7,191 nucleotides of DNA from an uncultured Chloroflexota bacterium (GTDB taxonomy: Bacteria; Chloroflexota; Anaerolineae; Aggregatilineales; Phototrophicaceae). The position numbers and the translations under genes are program-made. Shown one piece after another: positions 1-5,750 of this stretch; the stretch's first letter is position 1; the number at the start of each line of letters is the position of its first letter. The stretch spans positions 1 through 7,191 of the forward strand of contig CALMZT010000463.1 in NCBI GenBank assembly GCA_937870805.1, written 5' to 3'. The notes beneath the pieces are model-generated. The model saw only the letters and a program-made list of their open reading frames with translations, ran no database searches and was not told the DNA's origin.

Positions 1-22
1 AACACACAGGTTCGCCCCTACA
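1..22. repeat. Possible end of a dispersed intergenic repeat
   Basis: The first 22 bases, read on the minus strand, contain a GTAGGGGCGAACC core. From memory, this resembles a dispersed intergenic repeat common in Chloroflexota and some other bacteria. Only one edge is in view and there is no second copy in this window, so this is a weak call based on recognition alone. Confidence 0.3.
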
Positions 23-97
23 ATGACGTTTCTGACCTTCCTTGACCCAATTCGCGATTTTGATGCAATCGCCCTGACTCTCCCGCACTATTTCCCC

Positions 98-125
98 TTT
101 TCTATGCGCTTAATGGCTATATACT
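98..125 (+). promoter_or_regulatory. Weak candidate promoter for the PPOX-family gene
   Basis: TATACT at 120-125 matches the -10 consensus at five of six bases and lies about 30 bases before the start codon at 157. The -35 region, TTTTCT near 98-103, is poor. A second possibility is TTGACC at 42-47 with TGCAAT at 64-69 (16-base spacer). Either would transcribe the gene at 157. Sequence match only. Confidence 0.3.
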
Positions 126-156
126 TGTCATCCCCGTTGTTCAATGGAGGCGATCA

Positions 157-651
157 ATGTCAGATTCTAAGCCTGTTGCACAACCGAAAGCGAGCCGTCC
201 TCACATGCCGGGCTATGGTATTCCGAAGAGTATCAAAGGCGTCCTGCCCTGGAGTCATGTGAGCGAACGGATGGCGAAAGCGCGTAATTACTGGATTGGT
301 ACGACATCACCCGATGGCAGTCCACATAGTGTTCCGGTGTGGGGATTGTGGGTGGAGGATGCGCTCTACTTTAGCGGCGGCGCAGATACGCGCTGGATGC
401 GCAATCTGGCGCAAAACCCGAAGGTGTCAGTCCATTTAGACAGCAGCGATGAGGTGGTGGTGATCGAAGGCATTGTCGAACAGCTTACCGATCCCACTCA
501 TCCCATCGTGCCGAAGCTCGACGAAGCCTCGAAAGCGAAATATCAGATGGGAAGCAACGGCGTACCCTGTTGGGTACTTAAGCCGCGTGTAGCGTTTGCG
601 TGGAGCGAATCCCTCAAAAACGCAACACGCTGGGTTTTTGATACGAAGTAG
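157..651 (+). CDS. Pyridoxamine 5'-phosphate oxidase-family (flavin split-barrel) protein
   Basis: Predicted 164-residue soluble protein of the PPOX-like split-barrel fold, whose members bind FMN, F420 or sometimes heme and reduce small substrates; the substrate cannot be told from sequence. The typical strand pattern is visible: YWIGTTSPDGSPHSVPVWG at about residues 45-63, ALYFSGG at 69-75, then RNLAQNPKVSVHL at 82-94 and EVVVIEG at 99-105. The first 25 residues are an unconserved polar leader. The ATG at 157 is chosen because TGGAGG at 145-150 sits six bases upstream. The length suits the short one-domain members of the family. It appears to be a single-gene unit, with a hairpin terminator directly after the TAG stop. 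Family assignment is solid; the cofactor is unknown, and F420 or FMN are both possible. Confidence 0.85.
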   Translation: MSDSKPVAQPKASRPHMPGYGIPKSIKGVLPWSHVSERMAKARNYWIGTTSPDGSPHSVPVWGLWVEDALYFSGGADTRWMRNLAQNPKVSVHLDSSDEVVVIEGIVEQLTDPTHPIVPKLDEASKAKYQMGSNGVPCWVLKPRVAFAWSESLKNATRWVFDTK

Positions 652-661
652 CGATATGTGT

Positions 662-694
662 GATGAGGGCACAGCGACGTGCCCTCATCCTGTT
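662..694 (+). terminator. Intrinsic terminator after the PPOX-family gene
   Basis: A perfect 11-bp stem (GATGAGGGCAC at 662-672 with GTGCCCTCATC at 679-689) encloses a 6-base loop and starts 10 bases after the stop codon. Only a short T run (TGTTT) follows, so termination strength is uncertain. Confidence 0.75.
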
Positions 695-722
695 TAAACC
701 CCTGCTATTACCCCGTTTGTGA

Positions 723-828
723 AGCCAAACGCGAAATCTGGACATGGTGCATTCACCTGGGGCAGACCCTGTGATAGATTACAAAAAAGAAGATGTCACC
801 AAAAATGGACAGCGCTACGATTTAATTG
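723..828 (+). pseudogene. Remnant of an MDR (quinone oxidoreductase-like) gene, cofactor-domain piece
   Basis: Read in the frame of position 744, this stretch encodes about 35 residues that match the later half of the Rossmann domain of the two intact MDR proteins downstream. The readable part is TRNLDMVHSPGADPVIDY (from about 729) followed by KKEDVTKNGQRYDLI. The intact copy at 2943 has VKALGADKVIDYTKEDFTQNGETYDLI at the matching place. The frame is closed by TGA at 720-722, there is no N-terminal half, and similarity stops at the edge of the repeat element that begins at 822. It encodes no functional enzyme. The residues differ enough from both intact copies to come from a third family member rather than a recent copy of either. 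Confidence 0.8.
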
Positions 829-1016
829 AGAGGTGTGCATTATTCTCTAATTTGTCTGTGAAAAGGGATTATACCCCTATCCCCAGCCCTTTCCCCGCCA
901 GCGGAGAAAGGGAGCAAGCCAAAAACGGCTGCCTTGAAGCCCCTCTCCAGATGTGGGGCGGGATGTAGAGTGGGGTGTAGAGAGTTCACACCAGGTTATG
1001 CACACCCCTCATTTAA
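822..1016. mobile_element. MITE-like element with 19-bp terminal inverted repeats
   Basis: The ends TTAATTGAGAGGTGTGCAT (822-840) and ATGCACACCCCTCATTTAA (998-1016) are inverted repeats matching at 17 of 19 positions. Both ends carry TTAA, which may be the duplicated target or part of the repeat. The 195-bp interior has no credible coding sequence; it holds a C-rich palindrome at 887-912. The left end lies where the MDR remnant stops, as expected for insertion into that gene. Small size, inverted ends and no transposase suggest a non-autonomous element moved by an enzyme encoded elsewhere. The transposase family is not identified. Confidence 0.65.
887..912. repeat. C-rich/G-rich palindrome inside the MITE-like element
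   Basis: CCCTTTCCCCGC (887-898) pairs with GCGGAGAAAGGG (901-912) at 11 of 12 positions, forming a tight hairpin in DNA or RNA. The surrounding phrase, CCCCAGCCC before and GGGAGCAA after, recurs in the repeat at 6716-6790, so both belong to one dispersed repeat family. Confidence 0.65.
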
Positions 1017-1124
1017 CTCTCTGTGAAAAGATGGTGGATGTTAATCTGCCATCCATAACCCCATCCCCTAAATTTTCATAACCCTTCTAAAAGGAATCAT
1101 TCCACCCTTGAATGTAAAAAATAC
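1017..1124. other. Non-coding stretch with partial echo of the upstream element
   Basis: No gene is visible here. TCTGTGAAAAG at 1020-1030 repeats 855-865 exactly, and ATAACCCCATCCCC near 1053-1066 resembles ATACCCCTATCCCC near 871-884. This may be a decayed second copy of the interior of the element at 822-1016, with about 18 extra bases between the matching parts. Confidence 0.4.
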
Positions 1125-1153
1125 TTGACACAATGTATGGTACATGATACATT
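1125..1153 (+). promoter_or_regulatory. Sigma70-type promoter of the membrane protein-regulator operon
   Basis: TTGACA at 1125-1130 is a perfect -35 hexamer. After a 17-base spacer, TACATT at 1148-1153 matches the -10 consensus at four of six positions. It precedes the start codon at 1206 by about 50 bases. It is the best promoter in the window and probably serves the genes at 1206 and 1654; readthrough could also reach the MDR genes, since no terminator hairpin is seen between them. Confidence 0.65.
1132..1153. promoter_or_regulatory. Candidate operator palindrome over the promoter
   Basis: AATGTAT (1132-1138) and ATACATT (1147-1153) form a perfect 7-bp inverted repeat around an 8-base centre that itself contains GTACAT. 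A further TGTACATT follows near 1160-1167. The palindrome covers the -10 hexamer and part of the spacer, so a bound dimer would block RNA polymerase. The likely ligand is the Cro/C1-type protein encoded at 1654 (autorepression). This is inference from position and symmetry. Confidence 0.5.
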
Positions 1154-1205
1154 TTGTCTTGTACATTTGACTTGAAGTAAAAATCAACATACACGAGGAA
1201 GAAAT

Positions 1206-1652
1206 ATGTCCTTTCAGGAAAGGCGCGCCATCGTCTCCTTAATCAGCAGTATTCTGATTACTGCGGCTTATTCTGCGTACATGATTCAACGATACCCAGA
1301 GGCAAGTCCATACTCGATAGAGGTCTTCCGCTTTTGGGGAGCCTTCTTCCTGATCTTAATCCCGGTCTCGATTGTCGCAAAAATCGTCATTTACATCGTC
1401 TTCTATATCGTCAATACAATAGCAACCCGTGAAGAAGAACCTTCAATTACCGATGAACGAGACAAGCTCATTGAGCTGAAAGCCACAACGAGATCTCTTT
1501 ACGTGTTTATGTTTGGCTTTCTTCTAGCGATGGGGTCACTGGTCGTGGATATGCAGCCCTCTGTGATGTTCATCATCCTGATCGGCTCAGGGATTGCGTC
1601 AGAGATGGTGTCAGATATTTCACAGTTCTATTTTTATCGGAGAGGAGTCTAA
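1206..1652 (+). CDS. Four-helix membrane protein, DUF2178-like
   Basis: Predicted 148-residue integral membrane protein with hydrophobic segments at about 9-27, 43-70, 97-115 and 118-137. Between the second and third lies a charged loop with TDERDKLIELKA (82-93), a pattern I associate with the DUF2178-like small membrane proteins often encoded beside short Cro/C1 regulators. No enzymatic motif is visible and the biochemical function is unknown. The start at 1206 follows GAGGAA (1195-1200). Its stop lies one base before the ATG of the regulator, whose Shine-Dalgarno (AGAGGAG, 1641-1647) is inside this gene, so the two are translated as a pair. A plausible role is sensing membrane state or sequestering the regulator, but that is speculation from gene order. 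Confidence 0.75.
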   Translation: MSFQERRAIVSLISSILITAAYSAYMIQRYPEASPYSIEVFRFWGAFFLILIPVSIVAKIVIYIVFYIVNTIATREEEPSITDERDKLIELKATTRSLYVFMFGFLLAMGSLVVDMQPSVMFIILIGSGIASEMVSDISQFYFYRRGV

Positions 1653-1653
1653 G

Positions 1654-1872
1654 ATGGGCAAATCTCCCGTTAGCAATAACATTCGGAAATTACGTTTTGA
1701 GCATGACGAAATGACCCAACAACAACTGGCTGAAAAAGTGGGGGTGACACGCCAGACCATCGTCGCCATCGAAAAAGGAGATTATTCCCCTTCACTGGAA
1801 TTGGCATTTCGCATCGCTCGTGTCTTCGGCACACCGTTGGAAGCAGTCTTCTCTTTTGATGAAAAAAATTGA
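1654..1872 (+). CDS. Short Cro/C1-family (XRE) transcriptional regulator
   Basis: A 72-residue protein that is almost entirely one HTH_3 domain. NNIRKLRFEHDEMTQQQLAE (8-27) gives helix 1 and the start of helix 2; VTRQTIVAIEKGDYSPSLEL (31-50) gives the recognition helix and the conserved E-K/N-G-x-Y-x-P-S-L turn; AFRIARVFGTPLEAVF (51-66) closes the fold. This is the short regulator class commonly paired with a small membrane protein. The ATG at 1654 is preferred over an in-frame ATG at 1594 because AGAGGAG at 1641-1647 is correctly spaced and the HTH domain begins right after it. It probably binds the palindrome at 1132-1153 and represses its own operon. Its TGA stop overlaps the ATG of an MDR remnant (shared base 1872), suggesting that an MDR gene was once translationally coupled to it. 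Confidence 0.88.
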   Translation: MGKSPVSNNIRKLRFEHDEMTQQQLAEKVGVTRQTIVAIEKGDYSPSLELAFRIARVFGTPLEAVFSFDEKN

Positions 1873-1956
1873 TGAAAGCTGCCATTCATTCAAGATGATG
1901 AAGCGTTAGTAAAAGTGCAAAGCGCTTCAGTCAACCCATTTGATTTTAAGCATCGG
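1872..1956 (+). pseudogene. Remnant of an MDR gene, N-terminal piece with internal deletion
   Basis: ATG at 1872 begins MKAAIHS, a typical MDR amino terminus (the intact neighbours start MKAMVY and MKAIVY), but reaches TGA at 1896. From 1891 a different frame continues with QDDEALVKVQSASVNPFDFK, which aligns with QDNEVLVKVYATTVTAGDW (residues 26-44) of the protein at 1982. About 20 codons between the two parts are missing, which accounts for the frame change. Nothing recognisable remains after about 1956, and the start of the next MDR gene follows at 1982. The first ATG overlaps the regulator's stop (TGATG). Confidence 0.75.
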
Positions 1957-1981
1957 TTCAAAGCAATCCGGGAGAAAACAC

Positions 1982-2887
1982 ATGAAAGCAATGGTATACA
2001 CAAAATACGGACCACCCGATGTTCTTCAACTCAAGGAGGTAGCAAAACCTACTCCGCAGGACAATGAAGTACTGGTAAAAGTATATGCGACAACCGTAAC
2101 AGCAGGGGACTGGCGTATGCGAAAGGCTGATCCATTTGTGGCAAGACTTTTCAATGGTCTTATAAGACCCCAAAAAGTCACTATTCTGGGGTTTGAGTTA
2201 GCCGGGGAAGTTGAAGTAGTCGGCAAAGACGTAAAGCAATTTAAGAAAGGGGACGTGGTTTTTGCATCCTGTGGTCTGGGTTTTGGTGCTTATGCCGAGT
2301 ACAGATGCTTGCCTGAAAATGGGGTGATTGCAATAAAACCGACCAATATGACCTATGAGGAAGCCGGCGCGGTTCCTATTGGAGGTCCGACAGCCTTGCG
2401 TTTTCTTAGAAAAGGAAATATCCAGCAGGGACAAAAAGTCGTTATCTATGGTGCTTCTGGAAGTGTGGGCACTTTTGCGATACAGCTTGCCAAGCACTTT
2501 GGAGCAGAAGTGACCGGGGTATGCAGCGCTGCGAACTTGGAATTAGTCAAATCTCTAGGAGCCAATAAGGTCATTGATTACACCAAAGAGGATTTCACAG
2601 AAAGCGGAGAACGTTATGATGTCATCTTCGATGCCGTTGGAAAAATCCCGAAATCAAAGAACAAGAAAGCGCTCACTCCGAACGGGACATACTTTTCAAT
2701 AACAAAGTTGACAACAAAGGAAAGTACTGAAGATTTGATTTTCCTCAAAGCGCTTATTGAGGCGGGGAAGATAAAACCCGTCATCGATAGATGCTATCCG
2801 TTTGAACAAATTCCTGAAGCGCATCGCTATGTCGAAAAAGGACACAAAAAGGGCAATGTAGTCATTACGGTGGCACATTATAACTAA
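1982..2887 (+). CDS. MDR-family NAD(P)H-dependent oxidoreductase (quinone oxidoreductase-like), first intact copy
   Basis: Predicted 301-residue cytosolic zinc-independent MDR enzyme. The GroES-like N-terminal domain spans about 1-125, with KKGDVVFASCG at 88-98. The Rossmann domain carries the nucleotide motif GASGSVG at 157-163 and continues with QLAKHFGAEVTGVCS; LGANKVIDY lies at 192-200. The C-terminal phrase AHRYVEKGHKKGNVVI is typical of the NAD(P)-dependent alcohol dehydrogenase/quinone oxidoreductase group. The structural zinc cysteine cluster is absent, consistent with quinone or enone reduction, but the substrate is unknown. The ATG at 1982 is chosen over an upstream in-frame ATG at 1940 because GGGAG at 1970-1974 is well placed and the conserved MKAxVYxxYG begins there. 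It is about 21 residues shorter than its neighbour between NGTYFSI and the EDLIFLKALIEAGK segment; this may be a natural short form. Confidence 0.9.
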   Translation: MKAMVYTKYGPPDVLQLKEVAKPTPQDNEVLVKVYATTVTAGDWRMRKADPFVARLFNGLIRPQKVTILGFELAGEVEVVGKDVKQFKKGDVVFASCGLGFGAYAEYRCLPENGVIAIKPTNMTYEEAGAVPIGGPTALRFLRKGNIQQGQKVVIYGASGSVGTFAIQLAKHFGAEVTGVCSAANLELVKSLGANKVIDYTKEDFTESGERYDVIFDAVGKIPKSKNKKALTPNGTYFSITKLTTKESTEDLIFLKALIEAGKIKPVIDRCYPFEQIPEAHRYVEKGHKKGNVVITVAHYN

Positions 2888-2942
2888 GTCTAACAACGTA
2901 CTCTATCTGTCTAATATTCTATACAAGCCTAGGGGAAAACAC

Positions 2943-3935
2943 ATGAAAGCAATTGTCTACACAGAATACGGATCGCCGGATGTACTTCAGCTTAAAGAGG
3001 TCGAAAAACCTACTCCAAAGGACAATGAGGTACTGATTAGAGTCCATGCGACGCCTGTAAATTACGGGGATACTTTAGCTCGAAATTTCAAAGCCATCTC
3101 TCCGAGTAAGTTCAATATGCCGTTCTTATTCTGGTTCCCTGCAAAAATTGCGATTGGTCTCAGAAGACCAAAAACAACCGTACTAGGAAGCGAGTTTGCC
3201 GGGGAAATTGAAGCAGTCGGCAAAGATGTAAAACGCTTCAAGAAAGGTGACCAAGTTTTTGGATACCGCGCGATGAGCTTTGGTGCGAATGCCGAGTATC
3301 TCTGTATGGCTGAAGCTGGCTTGGTAACGACAAAACCGTCCAACATGACCTATGAAGAAGCCGCCGCCGTTCCTTATGGGGCATTAACCGCTTTGAATCT
3401 CCTTAGAAAAGTGAATATTCAGCGTGGACAAAAAGTCCTGATCAATGGCGCTTCGGGAGGGATAGGTTCATATGCGGTACAGCTTGCCAAGTATTATGGA
3501 GCAGAAGTGACCGGGGTATGCAGCACGCCGAGATTAGCATTGGTGAAAGCGCTGGGGGCTGATAAGGTCATTGATTACACCAAAGAGGATTTTACCCAAA
3601 ACGGTGAAACCTATGATCTCATTTTTGACATCTTAGGCAGGAGTTCGTTTTCGCGGAACAAGCGCGCGCTAAAGCAAAACGGACGATATCTTTTAGCCAG
3701 CTTTAAGATGAAACAGCTTTTCCAGATGTTATGGACTTCAATGCTAGAGAGCAAGAAAGTCATTTGTGCCCTGTCCAACGAAACGCCTCAAGATCTGCTT
3801 CTCATCAAAGAGCTTATTGAGGCGGGAAAGATCAAAGCGATCATCGACAGATGTTATCCATTGGAACAGACTGCCGAAGCTCACAGGTATGTCGAAACTG
3901 GACACAAAACGGGAAGCGTCGTCATCCTCGTGTAG
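2943..3935 (+). CDS. MDR-family NAD(P)H-dependent oxidoreductase (quinone oxidoreductase-like), second intact copy
   Basis: Predicted 330-residue paralogue of the preceding gene, with the same order of parts: GroES-like domain, KKGDQVFGYRAMSFGANAEY at 100-119, nucleotide motif GASGGIG at 169-175, LGADKVIDYTKEDF, and C-terminal AEAHRYVETGHKTGSVVILV. No zinc-ligand cluster is seen. It has two stretches its neighbour lacks: a hydrophobic insert near 51-73 (FNMPFLFWFPAKIAIG), likely the substrate-pocket cap, and a segment near 244-266 rich in Met, Leu and Trp. The divergence in those regions suggests different substrates. AGGGG at 2931-2935 is the Shine-Dalgarno. The 55-base gap to the first copy has no clear terminator, so the pair is probably co-transcribed. 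The two genes share nearly identical DNA across the ribosome-binding site and first codons. Confidence 0.9.
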   Translation: MKAIVYTEYGSPDVLQLKEVEKPTPKDNEVLIRVHATPVNYGDTLARNFKAISPSKFNMPFLFWFPAKIAIGLRRPKTTVLGSEFAGEIEAVGKDVKRFKKGDQVFGYRAMSFGANAEYLCMAEAGLVTTKPSNMTYEEAAAVPYGALTALNLLRKVNIQRGQKVLINGASGGIGSYAVQLAKYYGAEVTGVCSTPRLALVKALGADKVIDYTKEDFTQNGETYDLIFDILGRSSFSRNKRALKQNGRYLLASFKMKQLFQMLWTSMLESKKVICALSNETPQDLLLIKELIEAGKIKAIIDRCYPLEQTAEAHRYVETGHKTGSVVILV

Positions 3936-3945
3936 TGTATAACTG

Positions 3946-3980
3946 AAAGGGGTACGGAACAGCGTACCCCTTTGATGTTT
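3946..3980. terminator. Shared terminator between converging gene groups
   Basis: AAAGGGGTACG (3946-3956) and CGTACCCCTTT (3963-3973) form a perfect 11-bp stem with a 6-base loop. It lies between the stop of the MDR gene (3935) and the stop of the minus-strand ccmD-like gene (3979). The A/T ends of the stem could support termination in both directions. Confidence 0.75.
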
Positions 3981-4140
3981 ATGAATTCTCATCCTGCAAT
4001 AATTGGCTGACGGTTTGCTCATCTTTCAGCAGGCTGCGATAGCGCAGAACCATACTGGCGATGAGAAGCATGACCAAACCAAACGCGGCAGTCAGTCCTA
4101 ATAACAAATAGGCGGTGGTATCGGGTGTCGTTTCGGGCAT
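3979..4140 (-). CDS. ccmD: CcmD-like small membrane protein
   Basis: A 53-residue frame beginning MPETTPDTTAYLLLGLTAAF. It has one membrane span at about 9-33, followed by RYRSLLKDEQ and an acidic, helical tail. CcmD proteins are short single-span proteins with little conserved sequence, encoded directly after ccmC, that help release holo-CcmE from the CcmABC complex. Position, size and topology all fit. The ATG lies two bases after the ccmC stop, and GGAG near 4149-4152 inside the end of ccmC is its ribosome-binding site, so translation is coupled. The charged tail after the span is consistent with an N-out, C-in orientation. Assigned from context more than from residues; still, it is clearly a real gene. 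Confidence 0.75.
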   Translation of the reverse strand: MPETTPDTTAYLLLGLTAAFGLVMLLIASMVLRYRSLLKDEQTVSQLLQDENS

Positions 4141-4142
4141 GA

Positions 4143-4901
4143 CTATTTCTCCATCAAGCGAATTTTGAGGCTGTCAACGCGCTCACGCAGATTTTCCAGA
4201 CGGATGCGCCACCACATCAGCGTAATCGGCACGAGCAAGCCCCAAATGGGTAAGTTGGTGAGCAGTGCCGTGACCATCGATGGCGTGAGGTTGAAATCTC
4301 CTTGCGCATCCTGTGGACTGCCGCCGATTGGCGCGGGGTGAATGGTGTCGGGGCGAATGCGAATGATAATCAGCGTCATGATGACAGTCGAAATCGCCAG
4401 AATGCCGTAGACTGAAGCGAAACGGCGGCGCTGTTCGGGGTTTTCGATGCCCGCGCGCAGCATGAGGTACGCCATGTACGTTAGCCCCATGATCGCGGCT
4501 GAGGTCAAACGCGGGTCCCACGTCCACCACGTATTCCAGATTGGGCGTGCCCAGATGCTGCCTGTCGCTAGGTTGACCAGCGATAGCATCAGCCCAACTT
4601 CCACGCCTGCCAGCGCCAATACATCCCACTTCGTTTGACGGGTACGCAGATACATGCCGCCGCCCACGACTGTTGCGCTGAATGCCAGAAACGCGCCGAA
4701 GAAGGATGGCATGTGGATGTAGAAAATACGCTGCACATTGCCCTGTGTGCTTTCCATCCCCGCGTAGACCAGCGCCATGTATAACCCGACGGCAAGCGCC
4801 AGCGCTGTAGCTATCGTCAGGGCGACGAGGGCGCGAGGTAGGCGGCTGGCGCGCGATGGCTCAACCGCTGTCGGTACCGATTGTATATTTTGTGCTGCCA
4901 A
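4143..4901 (-). CDS. ccmC: Heme-handling cytochrome c maturation protein CcmC
   Basis: A 252-residue polytopic membrane protein of the heme-handling family. It attaches heme to the chaperone CcmE on the outer face of the membrane. The WWD signature is clear: TGSIWARPIWNTWWTWDPRL at 113-132. The two external histidines expected as heme axial ligands are seen as H63 (YIHMPSFFG) and H188 (DTIHPAPIGG). About six spans can be drawn (roughly 24-46, 64-84, 92-112, 134-150, 160-180, 212-232). The start is TTG at 4901: AAGGAG (complement of 4908-4913) is spaced six bases from it, and no ATG gives a better fit. The N-terminal 20 residues are polar and unconserved. The ccmD-like gene follows at once. 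All key heme-binding residues are present, so it should be active. Confidence 0.95.
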   Translation of the reverse strand: MAAQNIQSVPTAVEPSRASRLPRALVALTIATALALAVGLYMALVYAGMESTQGNVQRIFYIHMPSFFGAFLAFSATVVGGGMYLRTRQTKWDVLALAGVEVGLMLSLVNLATGSIWARPIWNTWWTWDPRLTSAAIMGLTYMAYLMLRAGIENPEQRRRFASVYGILAISTVIMTLIIIRIRPDTIHPAPIGGSPQDAQGDFNLTPSMVTALLTNLPIWGLLVPITLMWWRIRLENLRERVDSLKIRLMEK

Positions 4902-4913
4902 TGGTGACTCCTT

Positions 4914-5067
4914 CAGCCTTTGGAATGTTCAACTAATCTGCCACAAATCCTACCAAAATCTATAGAAATCTACAAACCTAATGTCAGTTCACAGTTTTCA
5001 GTCAAATTCAGGCTTCAAATACTCCTTTTGTAAAAACATCTGCCATGAAGGTGCATTAAACTGCAAC
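4914..5067. other. Non-coding gap between ccmB and ccmC
   Basis: No gene is seen on either strand. It is more A+T rich than the ccm genes around it. On the minus strand TAGATTT recurs at about ten-base intervals (within 4948-4976), and a candidate promoter overlaps these repeats. A gap of this size is larger than expected between ccmB and ccmC in one operon. Confidence 0.5.
4959..4987 (-). promoter_or_regulatory. Candidate promoter for ccmC and the ccmD-like gene
   Basis: On the minus strand CTGACA (complement of 4982-4987, five of six to consensus) is followed by a 17-base spacer and TATAGA (complement of 4959-4964, four of six). Transcription would start about 50 bases before the TTG of ccmC. 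It would let ccmC and ccmD be expressed apart from ccmAB. Motif match only. Confidence 0.4.
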
Positions 5068-5745
5068 TTATTCTTCGATTACATAGCCGAACAGCAAATA
5101 ACACAGCGCCAGGTAAATTACATCGACAGCGCCAAGAATTTGCAGCCACGCGAACCAATCGCCCAACGGTGCAGCGCGCAGAATGCCAGACGAAGCGTTC
5201 ACCGATGCCAGCAGCACAGGCAGCGCAATAGGCAGCATGAGAATCGGCAGCAGCGATTCGCGGGCGCGGGTTTGCACGGTCATCGTCGCCAGCAGCGTTC
5301 CGGTGATGGAAAAGCCCAGCGTACCGAGTGTCAACGTTGCCAATAGATAACCGTTGAGCAGGACGATATTGTACAACAGACTCATCAACGGCAGCAGCAG
5401 CACGCCCACCGTCAGCGTGAAGATGAAATTGCCCCCCAGCTTGCCGAAGAACACTGCGGCACGATCTACAGGTGCAAGCAGCAGTGCATCAAAACTGCTG
5501 CCTTCGCGTTCCGTCGCCATGCTGCGGTTGAGTCCTAAAATGCTGGCGAACACCACCGTCACCCACAGCACACCGCCGACCACTTCCTGCCGCGCGACTA
5601 TATCCAGTTGCAATGCAAAGCTGAAAATCAGGATGCTCAACAGCGCGAACATGCCCATCGAACTCAATAGCTCGCGGCTGCGGAGTTCGGCTTGCATGTC
5701 CTTGCGCACGATGGCGATGACGGCTTTAAAGAAGGGAGTCTTCAT
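5068..5745 (-). CDS. ccmB: Heme exporter membrane subunit CcmB
   Basis: A 225-residue permease that partners the CcmA ATPase in the CcmABCD complex, which releases heme-loaded CcmE from CcmC. Family marks visible are RKDMQAELRSRE at 14-25 on the cytoplasmic side, TEREGSSFDALLLAPVDR at 78-95, and ARESLLPILMLPIALPVLLA at 161-180. About six membrane spans are present (roughly 27-47, 53-71, 99-121, 123-147, 163-180, 196-220), and the length is normal for the family. The ATG at 5745 is preferred to an in-frame TTG at 5763, because the six added residues would be encoded by a heptamer repeat. Neither start has a visible Shine-Dalgarno: the repeat begins five bases upstream of the ATG. Translation may be weak, leaderless or dependent on another signal. 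Confidence 0.93.
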   Translation of the reverse strand: MKTPFFKAVIAIVRKDMQAELRSRELLSSMGMFALLSILIFSFALQLDIVARQEVVGGVLWVTVVFASILGLNRSMATEREGSSFDALLLAPVDRAAVFFGKLGGNFIFTLTVGVLLLPLMSLLYNIVLLNGYLLATLTLGTLGFSITGTLLATMTVQTRARESLLPILMLPIALPVLLASVNASSGILRAAPLGDWFAWLQILGAVDVIYLALCYLLFGYVIEE

Positions 5746-5750
5746 AGTTG

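Noticed and set aside
23..262. 79-codon open frame overlapping the start of the PPOX-family gene
   Set aside because: No ribosome-binding site, low-complexity translation with no family features, and it overlaps a well-supported gene in another frame.
744..968. 74-codon open frame as a small protein
   Set aside because: Its first part is an MDR remnant and its second part is translated repeat element; no ribosome-binding site precedes it.
1206..1872. Toxin-antitoxin pair
   Set aside because: The regulator resembles an antitoxin-type HTH, but its partner is a four-span membrane protein with a DUF2178-like loop and no known toxin motif.
1940..1981. 14-residue upstream extension of the first intact MDR protein
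   Set aside because: The extension runs through the MDR remnant, while the ATG at 1982 has a well-spaced Shine-Dalgarno and matches the family's amino terminus.
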